64,000 nucleotides of DNA, taken from the NCBI GenBank assembly GCA_036924085.1, contig JAVGWX010000019.1:18014631-18078630 (forward strand), read 5' to 3'. Below, piece by piece: positions 44,295 through 55,812 of this stretch. Source of the stretch: Ariolimax columbianus. Taxonomy: Eukaryota; Mollusca; Gastropoda; Stylommatophora; Arionidae. Position 1 is the first letter of the stretch; each line of letters starts with the position of its first letter. A model generated the notes under the pieces. The model saw only the letters and a list, made by a program, of their open reading frames with translations, made no database searches and was not told the origin of the DNA. A program made the position numbers and the translations under genes.

Positions 44295-45005
44295 CTTTGT
44301 GTATGACAAGGACAAGAATATCACCACTACCTCACACAAAGCATGTCGTAAGAGGAGACTAACTGTGTGACATGGCATAACACACGCCATGGTTAGATAG
44401 TTTGCAGTCTACTTTGCTCTAGTGTTTGGCTTGGCTTGGTTTGGCTTGGCTTCGTTCATTCTCAATCTCCCGCTACCAAACCATGAAAGGGCAGAAGTAG
44501 CAGAATGTAGTCCAGAGAACGGGATGCGTTGTGTCGTAGTTTACAGCTTAACTGCGATATTTGCACCTTTCGGTCCAACACATCCGACTTCAGCAAGCAT
44601 GTTTTGAGTACTGGGTTAGCATTCCCTCTTCGATCCCTTCTCCTTACACAGTCTGCCCTGCTGAAGTATGTCATCCAGGATCCCAGCGTGGAGGTGTAGA
44701 AGGTCTTGGCAGCTCTGGTTTGCTGGCCCTGACGCTAGCAGTCAGCTATGGGTCGCTGACCATTGCAGCTCATGCGCTACTCAGAATCGTGATCCCGCTC
44801 TAGCGTTTGAGTCTATCGAGTTGAGCTCGAACATCGATTTAACCATTTTCCGTAAACGATTGTCCCAACGCAGTGGGGTATTAAGCTGCCCGAGCCTAGC
44901 CCACTAAGCAGGAGACCCTTCTCCCGGTTACATCCACCTTATACCAGAGCTGGGACCTCCAGATTTTCATCTGCCCCTGTAGAAGTACAGGTCGGAAACG
45001 AACCT
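44295..45005 (+). repeat. Dispersed repeat C, copy 4, split by SINE B
   Basis: Left part 44295-44428 (TTTGTGTATGACAAGGACAA, CATGTCGTAAGAGG, CTACTTTGCTCTAGTGTTTG) and right part 44797-45005 (GAGTCTATCGAG, CTGCCCGAGCCTAGCCCACT, GTAGAAGTACAGGTCG). The SINE sits in the middle of the repeat here, not at its edge. Confidence 0.8.
44429..44796 (-). mobile_element. SINE B copy inside repeat C
   Basis: A 13-bp target duplication with one difference (GCTCTAGTGTTTG at 44416-44428, GCTCTAGCGTTTG at 44797-44809) flanks a full-length minus-strand SINE B with a (GGCTT)n-like segment at its tail side. Confidence 0.88.
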
Positions 45006-45407
45006 AAGAAGAAGTACGATAGACTGCCTTTACTTTCCATACATGGAGAAGCGGGAAAAAAATGTCGGTCAAACTTGACAAGAGCCTGATTCGAACAATG
45101 CATTGTAGCATCGATTCCAAGTCCACCTCGAAACTGGTGGCGCTCAACGAGTAGTATCGAATGTCATCTGTTGACACAATTAATTTGGCTAACTACGGGG
45201 GAAGAGGGGGGGGGGGGAAGGGGGAGGGGGGAATGGGCACGCCGCTTATAGTTTGAACGTTTGGGGTGGCGGTGGTGTGGGAGGCCAAGGGGGCATTGGC
45301 ACGCCCTCTATAGTTCGAAAAGGTGTGGAGGGGGGGGGTGGGGGGGGGTGGTTTACAAATAAAACGGAGGGTAAGGTGCTGACGGTCGACTGGCCTGAGT
45401 TGTTGAT
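45006..45407. other. G-rich runs, no gene
   Basis: Several G homopolymers at 45196-45230 and 45329-45350, with a partial duplication (GGCACGCC, TATAGTT) at about 45235 and 45297. Confidence 0.45.
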
Positions 45408-45660
45408 TGCGAATGCCCACAATGAGTAGGTTACTTTTATGTGCGCCCTACCAAGGGCGTTAAGTGGTTGGTTGGCGTAGCTTTTCTCACATCCCGAGCG
45501 TGCTGACGAAGGTGGACCGGGGTCCTCCGTGCAGTTCCGCCATGCTTGGCTTCATCTGCGTGTAGGTCACTACTACGTGGATCACGTCGAAGCTCACCTT
45601 GTTAGCCAGACTGTTGTCCGCGACTACAGCCCGTTTCCAGGACGACCAACGAGGAGGTCA
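45408..45660 (+). repeat. Dispersed repeat E, copy 2
   Basis: Counterpart of 42965-43150 with GAATGCCCACAATGAGTAGG, GTTAAGTGGTTGGTTGG and TCACTACTACGTGGATCACG. It extends further right than copy 1, where the resemblance ends. Confidence 0.65.
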
Positions 45661-45814
45661 TGTGAGGGTTTTGGAAAGTACATTTCTCCTGACCCTGGCT
45701 AACATTGTCTGACCAGTGTGTTTTGACTGACCAGACGTTAGCCTCAACGTCCCCCTAGCCTGAGTTGGAAGCGACGAAAACGATACTTAACTTACCCTAA
45801 GAAGGGTTAAACAA

Positions 45815-47262
45815 CAGACATTATGGTTCAGCCATACACAACGACAGTGAACATTATGGTTCAGCCATTCACAATGATAGTGGACATTATGGTTCAGCCA
45901 TACACAACGACAACGGACATTATGGTTCAGTCATACACAACGACAGTGGACATTATGGTTCAGCCATACACAACGACAGTGGACATTATGGTTTAGCCAT
46001 ACACAACGACAGTGGACATTATGGTTCAGCCATACACAACGACAGTGGACATTATGGTTCAGCCATACACAACGACAGTGGACATTATGGTTCAGCCATA
46101 CACAACGACAGTGGACATTTTGGTTCAGCCATACACAACGACAATGGACATGCTGGTTCAGCCATACACAACGAGAATGGACATGCTGGTTCAGCCATAC
46201 ACAACGAGAATGGACATGCTGGTTCAGCCATACACAACGTGAATGGACATGCTGGTTCAGCCATACACAACGACAATGTAAATGGTTGAGCCATACACAA
46301 TGAGAATGGAAATGCTGGTTCAGAAATAAACAACGAGAATGGACATGTTGGTTCAGCCATACACAACGACAATGTACATGGTTCAGCCATACACAACGAG
46401 AATGGACATGCTGGTTCAGCCATACACAACGAGAATGGACATGCTGGTTCAGCCATACACAACGACAATGTACATGGTTCAGCCATACACAACGAGAATG
46501 GACATGCTGGTTCAGCCATACACAACGAGAATGGACATGCTGGTTCAGCCAAACACAACGACAATGTACATGGTTCAGCCATACACAACGAGAATGGACA
46601 TGCTGGTTCAGCCATACACAACGAGAATGGACATGTTGGTTCAGCCATACACAACGACAATGTACATGGTTCAGTCATACACAACGAGAATGGACATGTT
46701 GGTTCAGCCATACACAACGACAATGTACATGGTTCAGCCATACACAACGAGAATTGACATGCTGGTTCAGCCATACACAACGAGAATGGACATGCTGGTT
46801 CAGCCATACACAACGAGAATGGACATGTTGGTTCAGCCATACACAACGACAATGTACATGGTTCAGCCATACACAACGAGAATGGACATGTTGGTTCAGC
46901 CATACACAACGACAATGTACATGGTTCAGCCATACACAACGAGAATGGACATGCTGGTTCAGCCATACACAACGAGAATGGACATGCTGGTTCAGCCATA
47001 CACAACGACAATGTACATGGTTCAGCCATACACAACGAGAATGGACATGCTGGCTCAGCCATACACAACGAGAATGGACATGCTGGTTCAGCCAAACACA
47101 ACGACAATGTACATGGTTCAGCCATACACAACGACAATGGACATGCTGGTTCAGCCATAAAAAACGACAAAGTACATGGTTCAGCCAAACACAAGGAGAA
47201 TGGACATGGTTCAGCCATACACAACGACAATGTACATGGTTCAGCCATACACAACGCAATCT
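45815..47262. repeat. 33/30-bp tandem array, about 45 copies
   Basis: The left part (to about 46140) is a 33-bp unit with CATTATGGTTCAGCCATACA. The right part alternates 33-bp (CATGCTGGTTCAGCC, GAGAATGGA) and 30-bp (CATGGTTCAGCC, GACAATGTA) units, often as a 33-33-30 group of 96 bp. All lengths are multiples of three, so frames stay open on both strands, including 389 codons on the minus strand. The translations are 10-11-residue repeats without known similarity and are most likely artefacts. Confidence 0.95.
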
Positions 47263-47990
47263 GGGTTGAGCATAAGGAGGGGGTTATTAAATGCGTGTGT
47301 GTATGTGTGGGAGGGAGTGGTCGTTGTTTTTGTTGTTGTTCTTATCCCTTTGCTACTGAGCAAGCCTGATCTTCACAGCCTATTGTCATTCTTAAATAGA
47401 TACATGTCTTCTTCAGTTGTTTCGCTGCTCCGTACAGTGTGTTGGCCATTGTTGGCAGTGCTTGTAAGAATCTTTTTCTCGTTTCCGCAAGCACTTGCAT
47501 TCAATGAGTAGGTGTTTACAAGTAATTGGTTCATCACTGACAAGAACAAACTGTTGTGTTGCGCCTTAGTACAGTACACAACCGACTCCGCAGCCACATG
47601 TACACACAATTGAATATTGACAACTCAGTTGCGTGTACATGCGAACAGGCACCTCAGAGTACATACTACAGAACTGACCAGAATATAATATTCAGAGAAA
47701 ATCTCACTGGCCCATAGAAACAACACCGGAAGAGAAACTTTATAGACATATATGTGAACTACAAAAGACAGTGAAGTTTTTACAAGAGACAACATTGCAG
47801 ATATAGGCATGTTTTAAACCGAACGAAAGACGATAAACTGTTTTACCAGTGTAAGGGTAATGCCTGCACAAGGGCAGGTGCTTGGGATTGATCCGTAACT
47901 ATGTAGTTTATCTATGTCAACACTACTTTTTGGCCGATACATTTTGCTAAATACACATCAGACTTCATGAATGAGATCAAACAGACTTAG
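47263..47990. other. No recognised gene
   Basis: A 111-codon plus frame starting in the array and a 78-codon minus frame overlap; neither has a recognised domain. Confidence 0.4.
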
Positions 47991-47994
47991 TGAT

Positions 47995-48442
47995 GCAGGT
48001 CATACAGACTTCCTGCAATAGGCCATACAGACTTCCTGCAATAGGCCATACAGACTTCCTGCAATAGGTCATACAGACTTCATGCAATAGGCCATACAGA
48101 CTTCCTGCAATAGGCCATACAGACTTCCTGCAATAGGTCATACAGACTTCCTGCAATAGGTCATACAGACTTCATGCAATAGGTCATACAGACTTCATGC
48201 AATAGGTCATACAGACTTCATGCAATAGGTCATACAGACTTCATGCAATAGGTCATACAGACTTCCTGCAATAGGTCATACAGACTTCATGCAATAGGTC
48301 ATACAGACTTCCTGCAATAGGTCATACAGACTTCATGCAATAGGTCATACAGACTTCCTGCAATAGGTCATACAGACTTCATGCAATAGGTCATACAGAC
48401 TTCCTGCAATAGGTCATACAGACTTCATGCAATAGGTCATGT
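47995..48442. repeat. 23-bp tandem array, about 19 copies
   Basis: Units CATACAGACTTCCTGCAATAGGT (with CTT[C/A]TGC variants), highly homogeneous. Confidence 0.95.
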
Positions 48443-48455
48443 AGGCTTACTATAT

Positions 48456-48714
48456 TTTTCTTCTTGTTTTTTGCATTCGCCTTATTTCTTTATTCCCCAA
48501 AGCAGCATGCGTTGCACTATGAGTTTTTTTTAATTTTGCGCCTCTATTCCTAATGCATCCGACTTCAGCATTCATTTTATGTAACGGTCTGCTTCCTCTT
48601 GCATTTTCTAAGGGTTTCCTTACCCGGGATAACGACAGGTGCTGGGATGGGGGTCGAACCCAGCACATTTGGATTGTGAGCCGTGTCACTTTACCACTAG
48701 CCCACGCCGTCCCC
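48456..48714 (-). mobile_element. SINE A inserted in the 23-bp array
   Basis: A perfect 13-bp target duplication (AGGCTTACTATAT) at 48443-48455 and 48715-48727 flanks a minus-strand tRNA-derived SINE. Head GGGGACGGCGTGGGCTAGTG with A box, then B box GGGTTCGACCCCC, GTAACGACAGG... region (altered), central block GCTGAAGTCGGATGCATTAG, and 3' end GAAATAAGGCGAATGC followed by A/G-rich tail. Boundaries are exact. Confidence 0.93.
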
Positions 48715-49130
48715 AGGCTTACTATATGAAATCAAACAGACTTACTACAATAGGTCATGCAGGCTTACTACAATAGCTCATACAATAGGTCATGCAGGCT
48801 TACTGTATGAGATCAAAAAGACTTACTGCAATAGCTCATGCAATAGGTCATGCAGGCTTACTGTATGAGATCAAAAAGACTTACTGCAATAGCTCATGCA
48901 ATAGGTCATGCAGGCTTACTGTATGAGATCAAAAAGACTTACTGCAATAGGTCATGCAGGCTTACTGTATGATATCAAAAAGACTTACTACAATAGGTCA
49001 TGCAGGCTTACTGTATGATATCAAAAAGACTTACTGCAATAGGTCACGCAGGCTTACTGTATGAGATCAAAAAGACTTACTGCAATAGGTCATGCAGGCT
49101 TACTGCAATAGGTCATGCAGGCTTACTGTG
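48715..49130. repeat. 46-bp tandem array, related to the 23-bp array
   Basis: Units of 46 bp (two 23-mers): AGGCTTACTGTATGAGATCA and AAAAGACTTACTGCAATAGG. The first two units are irregular. It lies to the right of SINE A; the homologous left array is the simple 23-mer. Confidence 0.93.
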
Positions 49131-50580
49131 TGAGTAGATTGCAGTTGTAGATCTCTGTTCCGAACTAGGTGTAGAAGGGCCAAAATGGTGGATATTTCTA
49201 AACTGGAAGTGATGAAGACGACCCCAAAGAAAAGGTGTAGTATCTTTGATTCCAATATGGAGCCGACAACGAAGATGAAGAATAAGAAGGAAAAAGAAGA
49301 AATGTGTATCAAACTTGCATGGATGACCATGTGGATGATTTTGTTGATCATAACGGACTCAGTGAGACATGATTCTCTCACACACACCACCCCCCAGCCC
49401 CCCCCCCCCCCCCCCCCCCTTCCCGCAATCATTTCCAGGCCACAAACACACCAACACCCACACATACATTCCTGTAGCAAAGACGGCAGATGGAACAATT
49501 AAAATTCACTTTGCCCGCAATGAACCCATCACTGGAACGCGTTTTCGGCACTCCGCGTCGTCTATTACGCAATTTTTAGGTTCCACTCGGGAGGAACCTG
49601 GTTAATCCTACTTCCCCGCTAAAAATTCCTCTTCCAGTAGTGACCAGTCGACCGTCTACAACTTCCCTGCCTATTTCCCACGTTTTAAAATAAATTAAGC
49701 ATTCCCCTACCCCTAGCTATCAAACTGTAAACGGCGTCGTCCCCCGACCCACCGGCCTTTATCTCGGAGGATCAGACCCGAGTGTTGGACTTGACCACTA
49801 GGAGGGTTTAAACGCCCTGAAAGTGATCTGCAAGTGCGTCTCCGGCCGGTGCGTAATTGCCGGGTTTGGAACGACAGTTTTCAAAACATTTGCAGGTGTG
49901 GTCGCTTGAGAATGAGACAGGGCGTGGCAGATGGACGTGACACCTGCCGCCTTAAGTGGTTAAGAGAACGTTTTGGGGGGCCCCAGTCCATTTTAGGAGA
50001 TTGTCCTATCACTGACTCAGAGGAATGACAGATCAATGTATAGTCATCTCGGATACCCTCACAAATGTATCCGTCCCAAACATATACTGCTAACTTCTTC
50101 TCACTCTTACGTTCGTTACTTTTTTCTTAAAGTCAACTAAAGTAACCCATAACATTACTGCTGTTGGGGTGTGAGATGTTTGCGATCTCCCATTTCAAAG
50201 GCTTAACTGTATGAGGGCGGTAGCCATCTCCTCTCCCACGCCAATTTTATTACCCGGACTGAACCAGTACCAATTTAAGACTGGTTCGACCCGGGAGCCG
50301 TTGCGGTTTGAAAAAAAGGGTACTTTCTATTTACAATCCTTATATTATCTTCTAATACATTTTGTGAGATCACTCCTTCTCCTCTTCTTCTGTTACTTAT
50401 TCTTTGTCGTCTTTTCTACTTTGCAATTTTTTCTTTTATTATTCTATTTTGTGACCATCTGCTTCGTCTGTTTCTTATTCCTTGTCCATTTTCACTTCTC
50501 CGTGCTAATCTTCTTTTCATTCTTTCGTGTTGCTCCACTTCATATAACACAGCACGGTCATATTAGACCTACTCTATCCA
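49131..50580. other. No recognised gene
   Basis: Contains a long C run at 49391-49418 and pyrimidine-rich sequence at 50360-50530. The frames at 49100-49605 and 50211-50588 carry no recognised domain and are shaped by composition. This is among the less repetitive stretches of the window. Confidence 0.4.
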
Positions 50581-50583
50581 GAC

Positions 50584-50813
50584 ATTAGGAAAGTTGGTTC
50601 CAGCATTTGTTGGATCATAGGTCCAGCACTGCAATACACGTTCCTTAACAATCCCTTAGGACAGTTGGTTCCAGAATTTGTTGGATCATAGGTCCAGCAC
50701 TGCAATACACGTTCCTTAACAATCCCTTAGGACAGTTGGTTCCAGAATTTGTTGGATCATAGGTCCAGCACTGCAATACACGTTCCTTAACAATCCCTTA
50801 GGACAGTTGGTTC
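50584..50813. repeat. 71-bp tandem array, 3 copies, continuing at 51245
   Basis: Units contain CAGTTGGTTCCAGAATTTGT, TGGATCATAGGTCCAGCACT and GTTCCTTAACAATCCCTTAG. A further diverged unit follows at 51245-51300 (AAAGTTGGTTCCAGTCATTT), beyond a LINE insertion. Confidence 0.9.
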
Positions 50814-51244
50814 TTCTTCTTCTTCTTCTTCTTCTTCTTCTTTGTACGCAGTCAGACAGTAACCATTATTTTTTCGAAAAAAGCGGCGGTCATCCTGAGG
50901 CTGTCGACACTGCCATAGAGCTTGTCTTGTGGTTCCACTGGTGATGGCCACATCTGCTCTCTCTGATCCTCGTATGTCGGGCAGTTCTGCAGCAGATGTT
51001 CAGCGGTCATTTTACCAGTACCGCACGGGCATTTGTCGGTTCCACCTATCTTCAATTTGTTGAATAGGTGGTACCTCAGTCTATTGTGGCCAGTGCGAAG
51101 TCTGAAGACAACGACCTGCTCTCTTCTGTTCAACCTGTAATGGGCATCGTTTTTGGTGTAACCAGTATGTTCGGTTTCCCATTTGGTCATGTATCTGGCT
51201 TTAATAAGCCGTTTTGACTCTTCGTACGTCATACTAGTATCTGT
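50814..51244 (-). pseudogene. RNase H LINE, 3' fragment inside the 71-bp array
   Basis: The (GAA)n tail at 50814-50842 and 126 open codons (TYEESKRLIKARYM, RTGHNRLRYHL, CPCGTGKMTAEHLLQNC, FFEKIMVTV) match the 19.3 kb copy closely. The flanks GGACAGTTGGTTC (50801-50813) and GGAAAGTTGGTTC (51245-51257) are either a target duplication or neighbouring array units. Confidence 0.92.
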
Positions 51245-51257
51245 GGAAAGTTGGTTC

Positions 51258-51680
51258 CAGTCATTTGTTGAATGTCCGGTTCAACACTATATTTGACTTC
51301 CCCTAACCATCTTTTCTGAAAGCCTAATTTATGTCATTCACTCTTGTTACACAGCAATGGTTTTTATGATGAGGTTGGCAACTTCATTCACAACCTTCGT
51401 TAGTCTCTTTTGACTATACACAAGAAGAAAACAATGTACCTCTCTGAATACAACGGAAACAATTCAAGTGTCTTCTGCTTCTACTTCTTTATATTAATCA
51501 TCATCTCGTTCTTCTGCTTTTAATTATTATTGTTTTTAATATTATTATTATTATTATTATTATTATATTATCTTTAGTTGGGTAAAGGCACCTACGGCTA
51601 AAGCAATATGAGTGAAAGTTTCCTTAGCTGTATCACAATTTTGCGTCATTTTAACTGTGAACTATTTGTGTTATTTCTCC
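51258..51680. other. No gene; TTA microsatellite
   Basis: (TTA)n at about 51541-51569 and otherwise AT-rich sequence. Confidence 0.45.
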
Positions 51681-51689
51681 ATGCAACTG

Positions 51690-51855
51690 AATTATAGCCT
51701 CCTCGTTGGAGAAATGTATGACCTTCCTCTTTGAAGCATTTATTTGGAGTCCTACCTGTTCTGATAGGCGACATAGTCGATCCAACTTGTTTTGCGCTTC
51801 TTCAGGTGTGGAGTTCCAGGTCATCTGCTAAATTAAGTTTCTCTAGAATGTTACC
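51690..51855 (-). pseudogene. LINE RT fragment, part 2
   Basis: On the minus strand, with one frame change, it reads LADDLELHT then EEAQNKLDRLCRLSEQVGLQ, INASKRKVIHFSNEEAI. This is the catalytic xADD motif and the following palm/thumb region of a non-LTR reverse transcriptase. It continues the RT motifs at 52270-52461 on the far side of a SINE B. Confidence 0.78.
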
Positions 51856-51864
51856 ATGTATCCG

Positions 51865-52221
51865 TTGGCTTGGCTTCGTTCGTTCTCAATCTCTCACTAC
51901 CAAACCCTGATAGGGCTTAAGTAGCAGAATATAGTCCAGAGAAAGGAATGTGTTGTGTCGTAGTTCACAGCTTGACTGCGTTATTTGCACATTTCGGTAT
52001 AACACATCCGACTCCAGCAAGTATTTTTTGAGTATCGGGTTAGCTTTCCCTCTTCGATCCCTTCTCCTTAACCAGTCTGCCCTGGTGCAGCCTGTTATCC
52101 AGGATCACTGTGTGGAGGTGTAGAAGGGTCTTGGGAGCTCTGGTTCGCTGGCCCTGACGCTAGCAGTCAGCTATGGGTCGCTGACCACTGCAGGTAATGC
52201 GCTGCTCAGCATCTTGATCCC
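51865..52221 (-). mobile_element. SINE B inserted in the RT gene
   Basis: Full-length minus-strand copy (head TCAAGATGCTGAGCAGCGC, tail GAGAACGAACGAAGCC). The flanks ATGTATCCGTTG and ATCTATCAATTG may be a worn target duplication (9 of 12 positions agree). Confidence 0.85.
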
Positions 52222-52461
52222 ATCTATCAATTGTCCGCCAAATTGTTAAACTCCTGCATAACTTTTCATAACTCAATCCACATCTATGCCAAATAGCAGA
52301 GGTGACATAATAGAGCCTTTTTTCACTCCAGTGTCTATTCGAAACCAATCAGTTTTACCCGTAGTGGTCCGAATACAGAATTGGAAACCATGGTAAAGAG
52401 ATCCAATGGCGTGAATGTACCAGCCGCTTACTACATTTTTTATATTTATTTTTAATTGCAC
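52222..52461 (-). pseudogene. LINE RT fragment, part 1
   Basis: On the minus strand IGSLYHGFQFCIRT, TDWFRIDTGVKKGSIMSPLL and FGIDVD form the motif before the catalytic Asp pair (usual form TGVRQGCxLSPLLF). Stops appear after FGIDVD. Together with 51690-51855 this is one RT interrupted by SINE B. Confidence 0.82.
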
Positions 52462-53050
52462 TTATTCACATTCTCGTGACTCCTTGTCATGCGGCAGACT
52501 CAGAAAATGTTGGACCGAACTTCGTTGCTGTTGTGCCAGTAAAGCCATAACTACATAAACGTGTTATAGTATTAAATACAATCTCTGAATTAAAAGGGGA
52601 ATTTTTAAATATTTGCTAGTGTTATTTGTTATGGTTACTTTTTTTTAAGTGTTAAAGAAAATGTGATTTGAAGCGATGCACTAACTACCGTACAATGGCC
52701 TTCAGATATTACGGAGGTTCTGGGGCTGACAGTGACAGAGGTGGGAGAACTTGCCAGGGGTCGTGTGTCTTACAGATTTGTTGTCATAAGAGCGACGTTC
52801 TGCTAAGGACTTGCTACAGGACGATGAAAATGAACGAAAATGACGACAAATGAAACGACGATAGAGATGGAGATGAACAAGACACACTCAGAGAGAATAT
52901 TAGCAATATAGCCAGACATGGAACTGGAAAAGTTGCAAGGCTAGAGGCTAGAGCCATGTAGAATTCGAAGAGAGGGATCGTTGTAGTTGAAGACTCGTGA
53001 ACTCATTTCAAGAAGACGGGCCAAAATATGACATCAGCAGCTGAAGCATT
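52462..53050. other. No recognised gene
   Basis: Overlapping 61-codon frames on both strands without recognised domain. Confidence 0.4.
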
Positions 53051-53054
53051 TTTA

Positions 53055-53292
53055 AATTTTTTTTATTCGCCTCATTTCTCCATTCCCCAAGGCGGTGTGC
53101 GTTGCACTATGTTCTTATTTTGCGCCTGTCGGCCCAATGATCCGACTTCGGCATACATTTTATGCAAGGGTCTGCTTCCTTCTGCATTTTGTAAGGGTTT
53201 CCTTCCCCGGGGTAACGGCCAGTGTTGTATTGTGGATCGAACACAGAACCTTTGGGGCTGTGTGCTGTGCCACTTAACCACTAGCCCGCGAG
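53055..53292 (-). mobile_element. SINE A copy
   Basis: Minus-strand SINE A with its 5' end slightly shortened: CGCGGGCTAGTGGTTAAGTG (A box), a degraded B box, CCGTTACCCCGGGGAAGG, TGCCGAAGTCGGATC, and GAAATGAGGCGAATAAA at the tail, then A-rich. The target duplication is not clear. Confidence 0.85.
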
Positions 53293-53329
53293 AATGTTTT
53301 TTGCAATAATGCATTTATTAGATCTTCTC

Positions 53330-55285
53330 AATCATATTCTGGAGGATTGGGAGAAGAAATGCGTGTATGGAGATTTGGGAGAAAGAGATGCTTGTATAGA
53401 GGTTTGGGCGAAAGGAATGCGTGTCTAGAGGTTTGGGAGAAAGGAATGCGTGTCTAGAGGTTTGGGAGATAGGAAGGCGTGTCTAGAGGTTTGGGAGATA
53501 AGAAGGCGTGTCTAGAGGTTTGGGAGATAGGAAGGCGTGTCTAGAGGTTTGGGCGAAAGGAATGCGTGTCTAGAGGTTTGGGAGATAGGAAGGCGTGTCT
53601 AGAGGTTTGGGAGATAGGAAGGCGTGTCTAGAGGTTTGGGAGATAGGAAGGCGTGTCTAGAGGTTTGGGAGAAAGGAATGCGTGTATGGAGATTTGGGAG
53701 AAAGAGATGCTTGTATGGAGGTTTGGGCGAAAGGAATGCGTGTCTAGAGGTCTGGGAGAAAGGAATGCGTGTCTAGAGGTTTGGGAGATAGGAAGGCGTG
53801 TCTAGAGGTTTGGGAGATAGGAAGGCGTGTCTAGAGGTTTGGGAGATAGGAAGGCGTGTCTAGAGGTTTGGGCGAAAGGAATGCGTGTCTAGAGGTTTGG
53901 GAGAAAGGAATGCGTGTCTAGAGGTTTGGGAGATAGGAAGGCGTGTCTAGAGGTTTGGGAGATAGGAAGGCGTGTCTAGAGGTTTGGGAGAAAGGAATGC
54001 GTGTCTAGAGGTTTGGGAGATAGGAAGGCGTGTCTAGAGGTTTGGGAGATAGGAAGGCGTGTCTAGAGGTTTGGGAGATAGGAAGGCGTGTCTAGAGGTT
54101 TGGGAGAAAGGAATGCGTGTATGGAGATTTGGGAGAAAGAGATGCTTGTATGGAGGTTTGGGCGAAAGGAATGCGTGTCTAGAGGTTTGGGAGATAGGAA
54201 GGCGTGTCTAGAGGTTTGGGAGATAGGAAGGCGTGTCTAGAGGTTTGGGAGAAAGGAATGCGTCTATGGAGATTTGGGAGAAAGAGATGCTTGTATGGAG
54301 GTTTTGGCGAAAGGAATGCCTGTCTAGAGGTCTGGGAGAAAGGAATGCGTGTCTAGAGGTTTGGGAGATAGGAAGGCGTGTCTAGAGGTTTGGGAGATAG
54401 GAAGGCGTGTCTAGAGGTTTGGGAGATAGGAAGGCGTGTCTAGAGGTTTGGGCGAAAGGAATGCGTGTCTAGAGGTTTGGGAGAAAGGAATGCGTGTCTA
54501 GAGGTTTGGGAGATAGGAAGGCATGTCTAGAGGTTTGGGAAATAGGAAGGCGTGTCTAGAGGTTTGGGAGAAAGGAATGCGTGTCTAGAGGTTTGGGAGA
54601 TAGGAATGCGTGTCTAGAGGTTTGGGAGATAGGAAGGCGTGTCTAGAGGTTTGGGAGATAGGAAGGCGTGTCTAGAGGTTTGGGAGAAAGGAATGCGTGT
54701 ATGGAGATTTGGGAGAAAGAGATGCTTGTATGGAGGTTTGGGCGAAAGGAATGCGTGTCTAGAGGTTTGGGAGATAGGAAGGCGTGTCTAGAGGTTTGGG
54801 AGATAGGAAGGCGTGTCTAGAGGTTTGGGAGATAGGAAGGCGTGTCTAGAGGTTTGGGAGAAAGGAATGCGTGTCTAGAGGTTTGGGAGATAGGAAGGCG
54901 TGTCTAGAGGTTTGGGAGATAGGAAGGCGTGTCTAGAGGTTTGGGAGATAGGAAGGCGTGTCTAGAGGTTTGGGAGATAGGAAGGCGTGTCTAGAGGTTT
55001 GGGAGATAGGAAGGCGTGTCTAGAGGTTTGGGAGATAGGAAAGCGTGTCTAGAGGTTTGGGAGATAGGAAGGCGTGTCTAGAGGTTTTGGAGAAAGGAAT
55101 GCGTGTATGGAGATTTGGGAGAAAGAGATGCTTGTATGGAGGTTTGGGCGAAAGGAATGCGTGTCTAGAGGTTTGGGAGAAAGGAATGCGTGTCTAGAGG
55201 TTTGGGAGATAGGAAGGCGTGTCTAGAGGTTTGGGAGATAGGAAGGCGTGTCTAGAGGTTTGGGAGAAAGGAATACGTGTATGGA
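53330..55285. repeat. 29-bp satellite array, about 67 copies
   Basis: The basic unit has GGTTTGGGAGATAGGAAGGC then GTGTCTAGA. A variant pair (GAGATTTGGGAGAAAGAGAT, GCTTGTATGGAG) punctuates the array at about 53366, 53686, 54119, 54264, 54699 and 55105. The unusual GGTCTGGGAG occurs twice, at 53749 and 54329, exactly 580 bp (20 units) apart. Confidence 0.96.
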
Positions 55286-55420
55286 GGTTTGTGTATTTCT
55301 ATCTGTGCATGTATGTATGTTTGCATGTGTGTATATTAGTGAGAATGTATGTTTGCATGTGTGTATATTAGTGAGAATGTATGTTTGCATGTGTGTATAT
55401 TAGTGAGAATGTATGTTTGC
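55286..55420. repeat. 32-bp tandem repeat, about 3 copies
   Basis: Units contain GTATGTTTGCATGTGTGTAT and ATTAGTGAGAAT. A (TG)n tract follows at 55686-55768 and a (GA)n tract at 55788-55812. Confidence 0.88.
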
Positions 55421-55686
55421 ATTATTCTTGTTTTTTTTCATGCGATCGTAAATGTTTGTGTTGGTGAGAGAGTGCGGTTTGTGTGCGTGAGAGAGTGCGG
55501 TGTATGTATGTGAGTGGATGTATGTTTGCATGGGAGTATATTAGTATTGATGTATGTGCTTATGGGTGTATTTTGTTCATATGATCCTAAATGGGTATAT
55601 GTGTGTGAGAGCAGTTTTTGTACCCGTGTGTGTAATGTTTGAGCGTGTTCTTGCGTGCGTGTGTAAGGGGTTTATGTGCGCCTGAT

Positions 55687-55717
<31 letters not shown>

Positions 55718-55812
55718 GAGTGCGTGCGTGGGTGGGTGGGTGCTTGCGTGTGTGTGTGTGTGTGTGAAGAGTGAGAAAACAGAGAGAGGTAGAGAGAGAG
55801 AGAGAGAGAGAG

